Part shown: positions 12,640 to 22,492 of the stretch, in pieces
Numbering within the stretch: position 1 is the stretch's first letter
How the letters are laid out: the number at the start of each line of letters is the position of its first letter
Source: Viscum album
Taxonomy: Eukaryota > Streptophyta > Magnoliopsida > Santalales > Viscaceae
Assembly: GCA_963277665.1 (NCBI GenBank)
Contig: OY728122.1
Coordinates: forward strand, 1,980,848,883 to 1,980,912,882
Direction of reading: 5' to 3'
DNA length: 64,000 nucleotides
The notes under the pieces: generated by a model
What the model saw: the letters and a program-made list of their open reading frames with translations, nothing else
The model's database searches: none
What the model was told of the DNA's origin: nothing
Translations under genes and position numbers: made by a program

Positions 12640-13800
12640 CCCAACTGTCAGCTACCGGAGCCTGACGTGGACCACCTAGTGGTGATGGGGAGATCTTGCA
12701 ACGTCGTCCCCCACCTCCATATCCTCCCACTCCTCTTCTAGCACCACATCTCTGGGTACTACTCCGATCACGGCATTGCCTCTGCCGTGGTGGTGCGCCT
12801 GCTGCCTGCCCGAAGTTCCCAGCAACTCGGGCTGGGCAGTCTCGTGCCAAGTGACCTTTCCCATCACAAGCATAGCATCAGTGCTCTCTCGGCCGCCCTG
12901 GTGCCCTTCGGCGCCACTTTGGTGTACGACCACGACCTGGGATCCACTCTCGGAAGGGAATACTCGGTTGAGGCCCCGCGCATTTTCGCCACAGTGGTAT
13001 ACGACCCCGTCTCTGAAACTAGAAATGGGAAGGCCACCTGCATCGAGGTCCTATCCTCTGGCGCCTGCTAGCTACGGCAGACATCCTGGCTTCGTCGCGT
13101 CCACTTCCACTACCAACCACAAAACATGATAGGAAGCCCTCTGTCACCAGCGCCTGCTCTAGCACCCCGACATATGTGGAAATGCCCGTGGGTACTATGA
13201 CAACACGAATCTCTCAGCGGAGACCCTGCTCAAACTTCAGCGCTCAAAAGTTGTCATCATGGACCAAGTCCGGGTAAAAGCGTGCACGGTCTGCAAAACT
13301 AGTCGCGTACTCGGCCACCATCATCCCTCCCTGCTGAAACTGCAGGAGCTCCTAAATCCGAACGGAGCGCAAGCAGGAGGGAAAAACTCCTCATGGAGAA
13401 ACAACTGAAAGTCGCCCCAATGAAAGTGACGACTCATCAAGAAATTGAGTCACCAGACTCCACCAACGCCGAGCTACACTACGAAAAAGGGTGGCTACGA
13501 AAGCCACTCTCTGATCTGCCGGCGTCTGCACAAGCCTGAAAAGGCAAACCACTGCCTCTAGACAGCCCTCTACTACCTCAGGGTCTGGCTCACCACTGAA
13601 CCTCAGCAGTCTCTGCCGCTGGAACTCACGGAGTGCGCTCAACCTACGCTCAAGCTCAGCCTGCTCTGCTGAATCTGCCTGCTGCTCAACAGGTGGGGGT
13701 GCTGCTACCGGCCCACCCAGAGAAAAAGGCTCACACGATGGGTCCTGGACTGTGGCCTCATAGCTCAGAGGGTCGTCGTCACGCACCCAAAGATGGTATC
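12640..13800 (-). pseudogene. gag: E1 gag remnant (Ty3/gypsy type)
   Basis: Gag packages element RNA in cytoplasmic particles. Three pieces in changing frames show the family. An open stretch at 13,391-13,786 has the capsid pattern FSGEPDPEVVEGCLEAV, then VARRWWSL. At 13,190-13,351 a second frame reads VAEYATSFADRARFYPDL and then FEQGLR, each followed by a stop codon. At 12,836-12,877 an intact CCHC zinc knuckle occurs (CYACDGKGHLARDC, spacing C-x2-C-x4-H-x4-C). Frameshifts and at least two internal stops prevent a full product. The likely start is close to 13,800, about 350 bases after the PBS. No pol domain follows. Recognition as gag is firm, the exact ends are not. Confidence 0.85.
12836..12877 (-). 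other. E1 gag CCHC zinc knuckle
   Basis: The motif CYACDGKGHLARDC is followed by Pro. All four metal ligands are present, although neighbouring gag segments are in other frames or carry stops. Confidence 0.9.
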
Positions 13801-14148
13801 CTGGCTGGCTGTCCTTGCGGAGACATCTTGAAAATTATCAAGGAGTGCTGCGGTCGGATGAGCATATATGTATATACCACAAAAACAAAGATGGGGAGAT
13901 GAATCAAGAAGCACAGTCAAGACTCAGTCCTATGTGAAGCACAAACAAATTCCCTGCAACAAGTGTCTCAGCATGCCAAGTCGACAAGCGGGTTATCAGG
14001 GTCCTGGTGAATGGATATGTCGGCCGCCGCACCATCACTGGACTCCCTGTCGTGAGAGCCGCTCTCGAGACACGTTAACACTGTTGCCCTATATCCCAAC
14101 CAATTCCTCTTTTAGGGACGTTCGCACAACGTCCCAAGGAACGAACCA

Positions 14149-14160
14149 CCTCTGATACCA
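14149..14160 (-). other. E1 primer-binding site (tRNA-iMet)
   Basis: The minus strand reads TGGTATCAGAGG three bases after the 5' LTR end. This is the usual complement of the 3' end of plant initiator methionine tRNA and fixes the orientation of the element. Confidence 0.9.
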
Positions 14161-14633
14161 CTTTGTCACGACCCGAACCTACCCGAGCTCGAGTCGCAAC
14201 TGCCCCAAGCCCGCCTCCATAGGCCAGGGGCTGGCGACCAGCACCGAAAGCACAATAACTCGGGGATGCCTTTTCCTAAGCACCTGTACACACACACGCA
14301 GCAAACTCAATGCAACAGTGCAGAGTAAAATTAAAGACAAGCAAATAAAAGGAAAGGGAAACTGCTATATAAATACCACAAAGTGCATCGACCTCTATAA
14401 GTACAAAGTAATAGCTGAAAATAAAAGGGGAAAAACACGCGCACAACCAAAAAGTGCCACAACCCGGCCACAAGTAAACGAAAAGAAACAGCTGACGGTT
14501 CTACCACCTGGAACCTGGCCACGACCACCGCACGCGGTCCAAGCTCCCATGCTCTTACGCTCCACTGAAGTCACGCTCCACCTGTCCTTTGTCTACAAGG
14601 GAACAAAAAGTGCGGGAAAAGCCCAAGCAGGGG

Positions 14634-14651
14634 TGAGTATAAAAATACTCA
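14634..14651 (-). other. Conserved LTR hairpin, E1 right copy
   Basis: TGAGTATAAAAATACTCA is identical to the copy at 7,549 although nearby sequence differs. Confidence 0.65.
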
Positions 14652-15424
14652 GTAGGATACCCCGAAGGCTCGAGGGAGCAACAAAGGAGGTACCGAAGGG
14701 TGAGCGGTAGAGCGAACAGAAAAGTAGAGGAGTACAACTGAGGGTGCAGTAGAGATTCCAGCTCAACCCAACAAATGAAAGGAAGTAGACTCGTCCAGGC
14801 ACAAGGAGCTGGAAATGGTGAGAAGATGAACATCCCGTCGAGTCTTCACTGCCTATAGCAGGAGAGTAGACTCGTCCAACCACGAGAATCTAGACGCACA
14901 AAGCACGAGACATACCTCGCGCATCTTTTCCTCCCCTGGAAGGAGAGTAACCAAACCCACGAAGTGGGTACCAGAAACAAGGTATATACATATCCTTATT
15001 CTCTGCCAAGAAGCCTGAACAAACTTGTAAGGGGATCTCTGTACCATAGCTTAGCCCAAGAAAGAGACTCCAACAGTCTCAGTGTAACCCCATCACTGAT
15101 TCCCACCACCCCGCACGTCTTCCCTGAACCGGAAGCCAAGGGGCTCAGTCACCGCACCTTGATACTATCCGATTTGGGCGGCACTAACTCGCCCGCACGG
15201 TTTTAGATCGCGTCGGAAGAACGCGTCTCGGTGGGGAAAGCGCCCCTAGTACTTGAGAGTTCTAGGAAAGTCAAACCACACCTCATCACTGCCCTACAGT
15301 CGAGAGGTCTCCTCAAAGTTAAGTCATTCCATCACCGACCCGTAAAACCATGGGTCCCGCTCTGTTAATCATGGAGGTAAGACACAGACTAGCCTAGTCG
15401 AGAGGACAGAGTCTGGAATGCCAA

Positions 15425-16012
15425 CCGGTGTCCCACTGCCCAGCCCTGCTGGTGGGTAATTCATAACCAGATATCGGGTGACCCACTGCCCAGCCCCGCT
15501 GGAGGGTAAACCCCAAACATCATCCGGCGACCCACTACACAGCCCTGCTGGAGGGTAGACCTTAATACATCATCAGGCGACCCACTGCCCAGCCCCGCTG
15601 GAGGGAAGACCTTAATACATCATTAGGCGACCCACTACCCAGCCCCGCTGGAGGGTAGACTAGGTATAAGTCGACAGGTGACCCACTGCCCAGCCGTGCT
15701 GGAGGGTAGACCTGGAACTTGACGATGTGAGACCCACTGCCCAGCCCTGCCGGAGGGTAGACCCTAAGAGGTCGTTGGGTGACCCACTACCCAGTCTCTG
15801 CTGGAGGGTAGACCCTAAGTGCATCGGGTGACCCACTGCCCAGTCTCTGCTGGAGGGTAGACCCTAATAGCATCGGGTGACCCACTGCCCAGTCTCTGTT
15901 GGAGGGTAAACCCTAGAAGTCATTGAGCAACCCACTGCCTAGCCCTGCTGGAGAGTAAGCCCGAGGAATTCGACGAGTAACCCACTGCCCAGTCTCGCTG
16001 GAGGGTAAAACT
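15425..16012. repeat. Short tandem repeat in E1 right LTR, 12 units
   Basis: About twelve units carry the core CCCACTGCCCAGCC plus CTGGAGGGTAGACC. Two more units than in the left LTR would explain most of the 120-bp difference in LTR length. The extra units lie among those beginning at about 15,530-15,650 and 15,780-15,900, where neighbouring units are nearly identical. Confidence 0.85.
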
Positions 16013-16569
16013 CAGAACCGCGCTGCCATCTATACAGGAGGGTACAACACTGGCCGACCGAACACGGAGTGGGTGTCGCGCAACCTCCCAACTCCACAAT
16101 AGCTCTCCCAAAAGAGGTGCAGCGTCTGCCCCAGCACTGGGTGTCACTAGCACCGCTACCGGCCAATCCATCGAGAACGAAACCAGGGGGAGACCACTCA
16201 ACCCTGCTGATCAACAACGAGCACCGAGCGAGGGAAAAAACTCCGCCCTGCTAGTCCAACAAACACACAGAGGGACCCTCTACACCGCGAGGGGTCAATG
16301 TACGCAAAGCAGAACATGACACGCACATGGGGCCCACATGACGTGTGGCCCCATGTCAACCCCAACTGAGTGTACAAACATCTCAGGTACAAACCACACG
16401 TACCTCCAAGCGCTCCCGTATACTCCCAGAGTATACCTCGTCTCCAACCCAAGGGCTATCGTGCACACGACACCCAACGTCAACACGAAAGCATGATGTA
16501 AAAACTCCACCTCAAAGGCCCAGTCATGGCCAACCACATCACTTCAAGCATTTACATCACTCACCCCAG

Positions 16570-17460
16570 AGTGTGCGCGATCACTCTCCAAAGGTCCGCT
16601 ACAAACACGGTAGAAGACCGCCACCGGGGCACCTCCACATTTCCACATTTAACAAGATCGCGCAAGAGGCTCTGTACAGCCAAATGGATCACACCGTTGC
16701 AATCCTTACACAAAAACATGCGAGTTAGTCTACTCACTCGCCCGAAATGGTCAACGGGTGAAAAAGGTGCTATTCACCGTGACCAAACCCGTGTAGGGCT
16801 CACCCCAAGATCCTGAAATTGAACCAACAGATCATGCCACTGCGATCCCCTTGGAAAAACACACCGGATTGAGTAATCAATCGCCCAAAATGAACACCCG
16901 GTGAAAAGGTACTATACACTGTAGCAAGGTCGGGTGGGTCCCGCACCACGTTCCCGAAAAAGGTCGGGCGGACTGCGCCATCGCAAAGCTCTTAGAAAAG
17001 CACGTCAAATCGACTACGTACTTGCGTGGAACGGGTACCCGGAGAAAAATATACGTTCCAGCACACCGCACACGATCAGCGCCACGTGGGACCCGCATCC
17101 CGGTCCCGAAACTCAACGAATGGACACACTGTTGCGATCCTCTCGAAAAAAACACACAAGATGGACTATTCACTTGTCCAAAATGATCGCATGGTGATAA
17201 AGCTAGAAATCAACGTCAACTCCCGAAACGGACCTCGTGGGCCCTGCACCATCGTTCCGAATTTGAGTGGGCGGATTGCACCATTGAAATCCCCTCGGAA
17301 AAACATCCAGAAACGACTGCTCGCATGCCCCGAACGGATGTCCGATGGAAAAGTCGTGAAACGCCGCACGCAGCTCAAGAGTCGGCCCATGGGCCCCGCA
17401 CCTCAACTCTATCCTCAACGCCTGGAACCGCACTGGAAACCTCTGCATCCATGCTAGGGT
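16570..17460. repeat. 143-153-bp degenerate tandem array, E1 right LTR
   Basis: Unit starts are near 16,712, 16,855, 16,995, 17,146 and 17,299, the same spacing as in the left LTR. The array therefore predates insertion of E1 and belongs to the family. Confidence 0.7.
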
Positions 17461-17639
17461 CACAACGCCACTGACGGCACTCAAAACGGATGTCGGACGC
17501 GTCTGCGCCGTCCAAAACAAGAATCTCGGAAAAATGCTCATCCACTTAAGGACGCGTCCCGCCTCAGCGTCCCCTCGTTTCGGGAATTAAAAATTCCCAA
17601 AACCATCTCAAAAAAATCGTCTTGACGCAAGCTCTGCAC

Positions 17640-18190
17640 TGGTGTAGACGACGCGCAAAACGGACGCTCGTAGCCCGAAATACGGGCGTCCGAAGTCCGA
17701 GGGGCAAAGCCCCTTTGGGCCGGACCGGCCCGGTCCGGCCGGTCCACCCTGCTTGGGCCGACACGCGCCGGCCGGCCCAGTCCAGCCGAGCCCCGGGCCG
17801 CCGCTCCGCGGCCCGCTCCCCTTCACACCCACGCGCTCGCCGCGTGGGATTTGCCACCGACCGGCCACGAGGGCCGGTCGCTCGGTCCACGCAACGACCC
17901 GCGAAGCGCGGGTCGTTGCTGCGCTGCACGGGGCCGCCGCCTTGAGGCCCCTCCTCCGTTTGTCGGCGCCCGCGGCCGGCGCCGTGGCCGGCTTCCGACA
18001 GCCGCCACCGAACGCCACTGCCGCCTCCCGGAAGCGCCGCCGCCGCCTACTGAAGCCCCGGCCGACCACCAGAGGCCCTGCTCCGCCCCACGCCGCCCTG
18101 CGCCGCCGCCGCCCGCCGCCTTCGACCCTCGCCGGAAACCTGCCGTGGCCGGAAAATTTTCCAAGGACCACCGGGAACGATCCGGTGGTC
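17640..18190 (-). other. G+C-rich palindromic block in E1 right LTR
   Basis: Partner of 10,440-11,000. GGCCGGACCGGCCCGGTCC and its mirror occur near 17,717-17,745. Frames of 107-187 codons cross the block but do not match the frames of the other copy. Confidence 0.7.
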
Positions 18191-18512
18191 GAAATTTCGA
18201 TTCGGATAGCTTTCCGGAAACCTCACGACGGGATCTATGCATCTACGGGATTTTTATGCCGATCCATTGGTGCGATTGAGCATAAATGAGGATAAAAACG
18301 GGGAAGCGGAGAAAAACTCAAATCCGCCTACCTCGTTGGGCTTCGCCCGGCGCTTCCCGCGTGATCCACCCCATGCCGTTGCCTCACTGGAGTTGGCTCA
18401 CCGGAGCTCGCCTCGCCAGAGCTCGCTGGAGCTCGCCGGAGCTCGCCGGAAAGGAAGAAGGGAGGGGAGGGGTTGTGAGGAAGAAGAAGAATAGGAAGAA
18501 GGGGGGTGCGTG

Positions 18513-18520
18513 TTTAAATA
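18513..18520 (-). promoter_or_regulatory. TATA-like box of E1, right (5') LTR
   Basis: The minus strand reads TATTTAAA, in the same setting as 11,312. As part of the 5' LTR this copy would drive the element transcript. Confidence 0.45.
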
Positions 18521-19160
18521 AAACACTTAAACACCCCGCCCTGCATGCCCCCCGACTCCGCTCCCGAAGCAAACAAAAATGAGGGCGTCCCTGGGGGTAA
18601 ACACGACGCTCTGAGCGCAACTGCAGTCTCGGAATTTTATTCTGATACCCCCGTTCAAAAGTTATTAAACTTAGCGCCCGAGGACGCCAAATTATGAAAA
18701 CGCCTCTGGGGCCATTTTTTACAAACGGCCCACGCCCGTGAAACTTATACCCCTCCTAGGGTAAAAGGCATGCTCCGAACTCAACGGTGCCCTCAGTTTT
18801 CCATTCCGAGCCACCATTTGATATATACTAGCGTTTCACCATTAAACGAATAAATTAATTAATTTTTTCATCCGTTTAACATTTTGGGAGCGGGCGAGGG
18901 GTCCAAACATCTCGTGCCAACAAGTTTTATATCGTTCCTAGGGTAAAAACCCCATTCTGAACACATCTGTACACTCAGATCCCTGATCCGGAACTCCGTT
19001 TAGGAGTTATCTCATTTATTTAACATTTATAGTGTGAACGCACTGAAAATTTAATTCCGGCCACTCCAGGGCTCGGAATCGAACTCCGTCTGAAGGCGCT
19101 GCCCTGGAATATTATCAAGAATATTCCAAAGTCTTTTACAGCAAAAACTGGGTTCTTATA

Positions 19161-19165
19161 GTCTG
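19161..19165. repeat. E1 target-site duplication, right
   Basis: GTCTG follows the LTR end TTCTTATA. It matches GCCTG at 7,075 at four of five bases. Removing E1 and one duplication rejoins repeat C. Confidence 0.7.
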
Positions 19166-20622
19166 TACGGTGACTACCATACAATAAACATATTTCAATA
19201 ATTTTCTCATTACAATCTCCCAAGGATAGTTGTAATGATGTATATATATGCTATATATGATATTTATGATATTTATGATGTTATCATGATTTTTAATTAT
19301 TATATCAAATTAACCATCATACATTCCAATTTTTGGGAATATCATGACATCATTCGTGTTTATGGTGGACTACCTCCCCATGAAGCGATAAAATATATTC
19401 ATGATTTTCAAGGAATTTATTAAGGATGAGTTTAATAAAAATTTGTATATTTCAAAAAAAAAACATGATTTTGTAATGATAATATATATCATTCACATTT
19501 TTTTCAATTAAGTCCTCAAGAATATGAAAAAATAGTATTCATGCATACATACATCCTACCATATCCATGAATTTTGTCTTTTATTTTCTATCCCTAAATT
19601 TTATCAATTAATAGAATCAAATTTATAAAGAATAGATATGATATTTATATTCTAGGTTTCAATATGGATATGATGGAAGCATGATAAATGTATGAGGAGA
19701 AAAACAATAACAAATAAAAACATATATGAAAAATAGAGATTCTATTACCCAAAATGTAAATTTAATATAGAATTGTTTTGGGGAACTATAGTAGTATTGT
19801 AGCAGGTACTATTCTGTACTATAGTAGTCAGAACTATTCCCCGATTTGGGCCGTCGAGCCACCGGTTTGGTCCTACGGGTCTCAAGGGCCTTTGGGTACC
19901 CAGAGGCCTTCGGGCATCCGGGCCTTCGGGCATAAAGACCATTGATTAACCCATTTCACACAGAGCAGGCCCCAGAAGAGGATCAAAGAAACAAGTGTAA
20001 TATTCTCTAGATGTAGAGCTAACCGGATTGGAAGAATGAGAGGGTATGGTAACCGCCATTGGGACCAGGCAGACTACAGCTTTGTATGAAGCAATTCTTA
20101 CTGATCAGCAATGCAAGGTGGGGAGCTAGGTGATCAATGATGCAAAAGCTGGGTAAGGGGGTAGTTTAGTGGGTTGGTCCTATGGGTCATGCATGGGCAT
20201 AGTATGCTTATGGGCCTTCGGGTCATGTATTGGCCTTCAGGTTGTGTCAGGCCATGTTCCTTGGCCCTAAAGATCATGTAAGGGTTCCCCCTAAACCCAT
20301 AAAAAGGGGGATTATCCATAATAAAATTAAAACAAGGCGTTCAGGCCATTTGGGCATTGTGTGTGGGGAGTCAAGACTTATGAGAATGACTATACATATC
20401 ACTTTTTACTTCTGTGAGATATATGCCATATTCATCATCTATGTCATTTATTTAGTGAATAAACTACCCATGATTATTTTTTATTGTCTCTATGATTGGA
20501 ATTAAGGACAATTTTTTATAAATTTTATGATCACTCATTCATTGGGATTGTAGTTCAAATTTCAACAAAGTGTTAAGGTATTTTTTTATCACTCTTAAAT
20601 TTAAGAGAAATATATTATTCTT
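19166..20622 (+). repeat. Repeat C, copy 1, segment b
   Basis: The segment aligns by eye with 53,790 to about 54,820. Shared landmarks are the GATATTTATGAT-like run near 19,260 and 53,880, AATGATAACATATATCAT-like sequence near 19,480 and 54,098, and the stretch ACTTCTGTGAG with ATGCCATATTC near 20,407 and 54,561. It contains a non-homologous piece at 19,776-20,370 and ends at the Copia insertion. Confidence 0.65.
19776..20370. repeat. Foreign 0.6-kb segment with GGCCTTCGGG repeats
   Basis: Homology between the two C copies stops at GAATTG (19,775) and resumes at TCAAGACTT (20,371). Copy 2 has about 130 bp of unrelated A+T-rich sequence there. The segment has a balanced base composition and several copies of GGGCCTTCGGG or variants (about 19,888-19,930 and 20,211-20,255), plus CCCATAAAAAGGGGG near 20,296 that could be a TATA box. 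It may be a short retroelement or solo-LTR piece. No termini, duplication or coding capacity were found. Confidence 0.45.
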
Positions 20623-22479
20623 AGTTAGAGTAGAATACTGAAGAGGGGGTGAATTGAGTATCTATAACATTTTTATAAATAGTTTTTTTGAAATTATCCA
20701 TAAATTCAAAGTCTAATCTAGTTAATTTGGATTTGAATTTATAATATTACTTAATGTTCATATAATTTTTCAAAATATTGATTAGTTCTCAGATATACTA
20801 ATCTATAAGATTGATATAACTTTTGAAACTAACCAACTAGTTCAAAAAAGTTATAAACACTTTCTAAACTAACTAACAAAGTTAAATTTAGTATTATGAA
20901 ACATGTGATAAAATCATAGTAAAAACTAAAATTTAAAAACACGGTAGATATAAACAAGAGGTTCGGTCTCAAGATGATACATAGTCTTATTTTCATGGTG
21001 ATCACCTGCCACTAATAAGTTTCAATTAATAAAAAAGTTTTGATCCACACCCTCGATCTGGGTTCATAATAGCACACCATGTTGTCCAGGTCACACTTGA
21101 CCTATACTGTAGTTATTCATGGGAAAACATCAAACATGCACAATTTTCCACTTCCACAGTTCTATGTGGGATACAAAGGATAAATAGAGTGGGAGTTTTA
21201 GGATATCAAATATCCTCTAGTTATAGATAGGAGTTAGTGTTTGTGTAATAGAAAGAGACACGCACTGCTCAAAAATGTAAATAAAATGTCACAACAGTTG
21301 AAAGGATGTAGAGAGTGGTTTAGGAGTTGCTTTGTGTTATGTAGTTCATCTATATAATTTTTTATGCATTGGAGTTGAAGTTCCAGTCTTGTTTTGAAAG
21401 TTGACTCCAAAATAGAGTAACATATCCTCTAGGATATGGCTTCTATGAGGTAAAATTTCAAGCTTTTTGTGGGTAACATGGTCAGATATACTCAGTGGGA
21501 TTAACATCTCTTGTTTATCTCCCCGTATGTTCTTACATTGAGTACATGGGTATAGAAGTATACTCAAGAGTTTCTAGATTTCTCTAGTTTTCTTATTTAT
21601 GCTGCCCCTATACTTGTGTCAAATGATCTAGCTTGTAATTTATTTATATTTTGAGGTCGAGTAGGCATAATCTTCTCCCAACTTTTATGTAACTCATACT
21701 GTCTCCTGAATATCCTATAGAAAACCTTAAATAATTTCATAAAAATTTATTTATATAAATATGACAGCTAAATATGAATTTTTATTAATAAATTAAAAAC
21801 AGTTTCTATTACTATCGGTGAGTCATTTGTATTGGTGAGTCATTGGCATTGGCCTTTTTGCATCATTCTTTCAGCATTGGTGACTCTCTGTATTGGTGAG
21901 TCCTTTCCATCGTTATTGGTGACTCTGGGCATCAGAGAGTAATTTTAACTATCAATATGTCTGGGAATCAGTGAGTCTTCATCGAGGACTTATTTATAAC
22001 TATCAGCATGTCATCCATCAGTAACTCATCCGTGGGTGAGTTTCTTGAACAATCGGTTTGAGTAATTATCAGTGACATGCCCATCGGTGTGTCACATGTT
22101 CTATCGTTGATTCCTACAATTTTTTCTTCTTCAATCGATGAATTATTCTTCGGTGAGTCTTCCATCAGTGAATCTTTTGAACTCTCGATGTCAGGGAATC
22201 TAAAAAATTTACACATTGTCTATGATATACTAAACAATATCAGATTATGTGCAATTCATAAATAGATGTAAATACACACTTGTAAATATATTGAAACATA
22301 AATATCCATAAATTATTGACTTACTAAAATGAATTATACTGTGTGATAGAATTTATTCATTTATAAATATTCATTGACGTGATTACCATGAGTTATACCA
22401 TAATATTTGAATTAATAGGATTTGTAGATGGGAATTATTTGTGATTAATAAACAACAATCGCACAAAGGGTCTAAAAAT
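20623..22479 (-). repeat. Copia 3' LTR
   Basis: It aligns with 31,550-33,467: shared TAGAATACT followed by GTGAATTGAGTATCTATAA at one end, and AAAGGGTCTAAAAAT at the other. The expected terminal TG/CA are not preserved in this copy. A stretch at 21,815-22,190 holds many degenerate copies of a GGTGAGTC / CATCAGTGA motif. Confidence 0.8.
21815..22190. repeat. Degenerate GTGAGTC repeats in Copia LTR (left)
   Basis: Motifs such as GGTGAGTCATT, ATTGGTGACTC and CATCAGTGA recur irregularly every 20-40 bases. The equivalent stretch in the other LTR is 32,740-33,170. Confidence 0.6.
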
Positions 22480-22492
22480 CTCCCCCGTTTTG
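22480..22492 (-). other. Copia polypurine tract
   Basis: The minus strand reads CAAAACGGGGGAG immediately before the 3' LTR. The G-run ending in GAG is typical of Copia elements. Confidence 0.75.

Larger units (their letters stand above)
7080..19160 (-). mobile_element. E1: gag-only LTR retrotransposon with giant LTRs
   Basis: Two direct repeats of about 4.9 kb flank a 2.2-kb interior. Read on the minus strand, the order is 5' LTR (14,164-19,160), PBS for initiator tRNA-Met, broken gag, PPT, 3' LTR (7,080-11,956). Outer ends are TG and CA, with one end mutated to TA. No reverse transcriptase, RNase H or integrase is visible and the interior is too short for them, so this is a non-autonomous element, comparable to the LARD and TR-GAG classes known in plants. 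About 14 differences are seen in the first 125 or so aligned LTR bases, mostly transitions, so it is not a recent insertion. It sits inside repeat C. It is far richer in G+C than its surroundings. Confidence 0.9.
14164..19160 (-). repeat. E1 5' LTR (4,997 bp)
   Basis: This is the partner of 7,080-11,956. It starts at 19,160 (TATAAGAACCC, with the expected TG mutated to TA) and ends GGGTCGTGACA at 14,164. It has the same internal order: U3, TATA-like box at 18,513, G+C-rich block 17,640-18,190, 143-153-bp array, short tandem array and hairpin at 14,634. The TATA position implies a U3 of only about 640 bp and R plus U5 of more than 4 kb. Confidence 0.9.
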
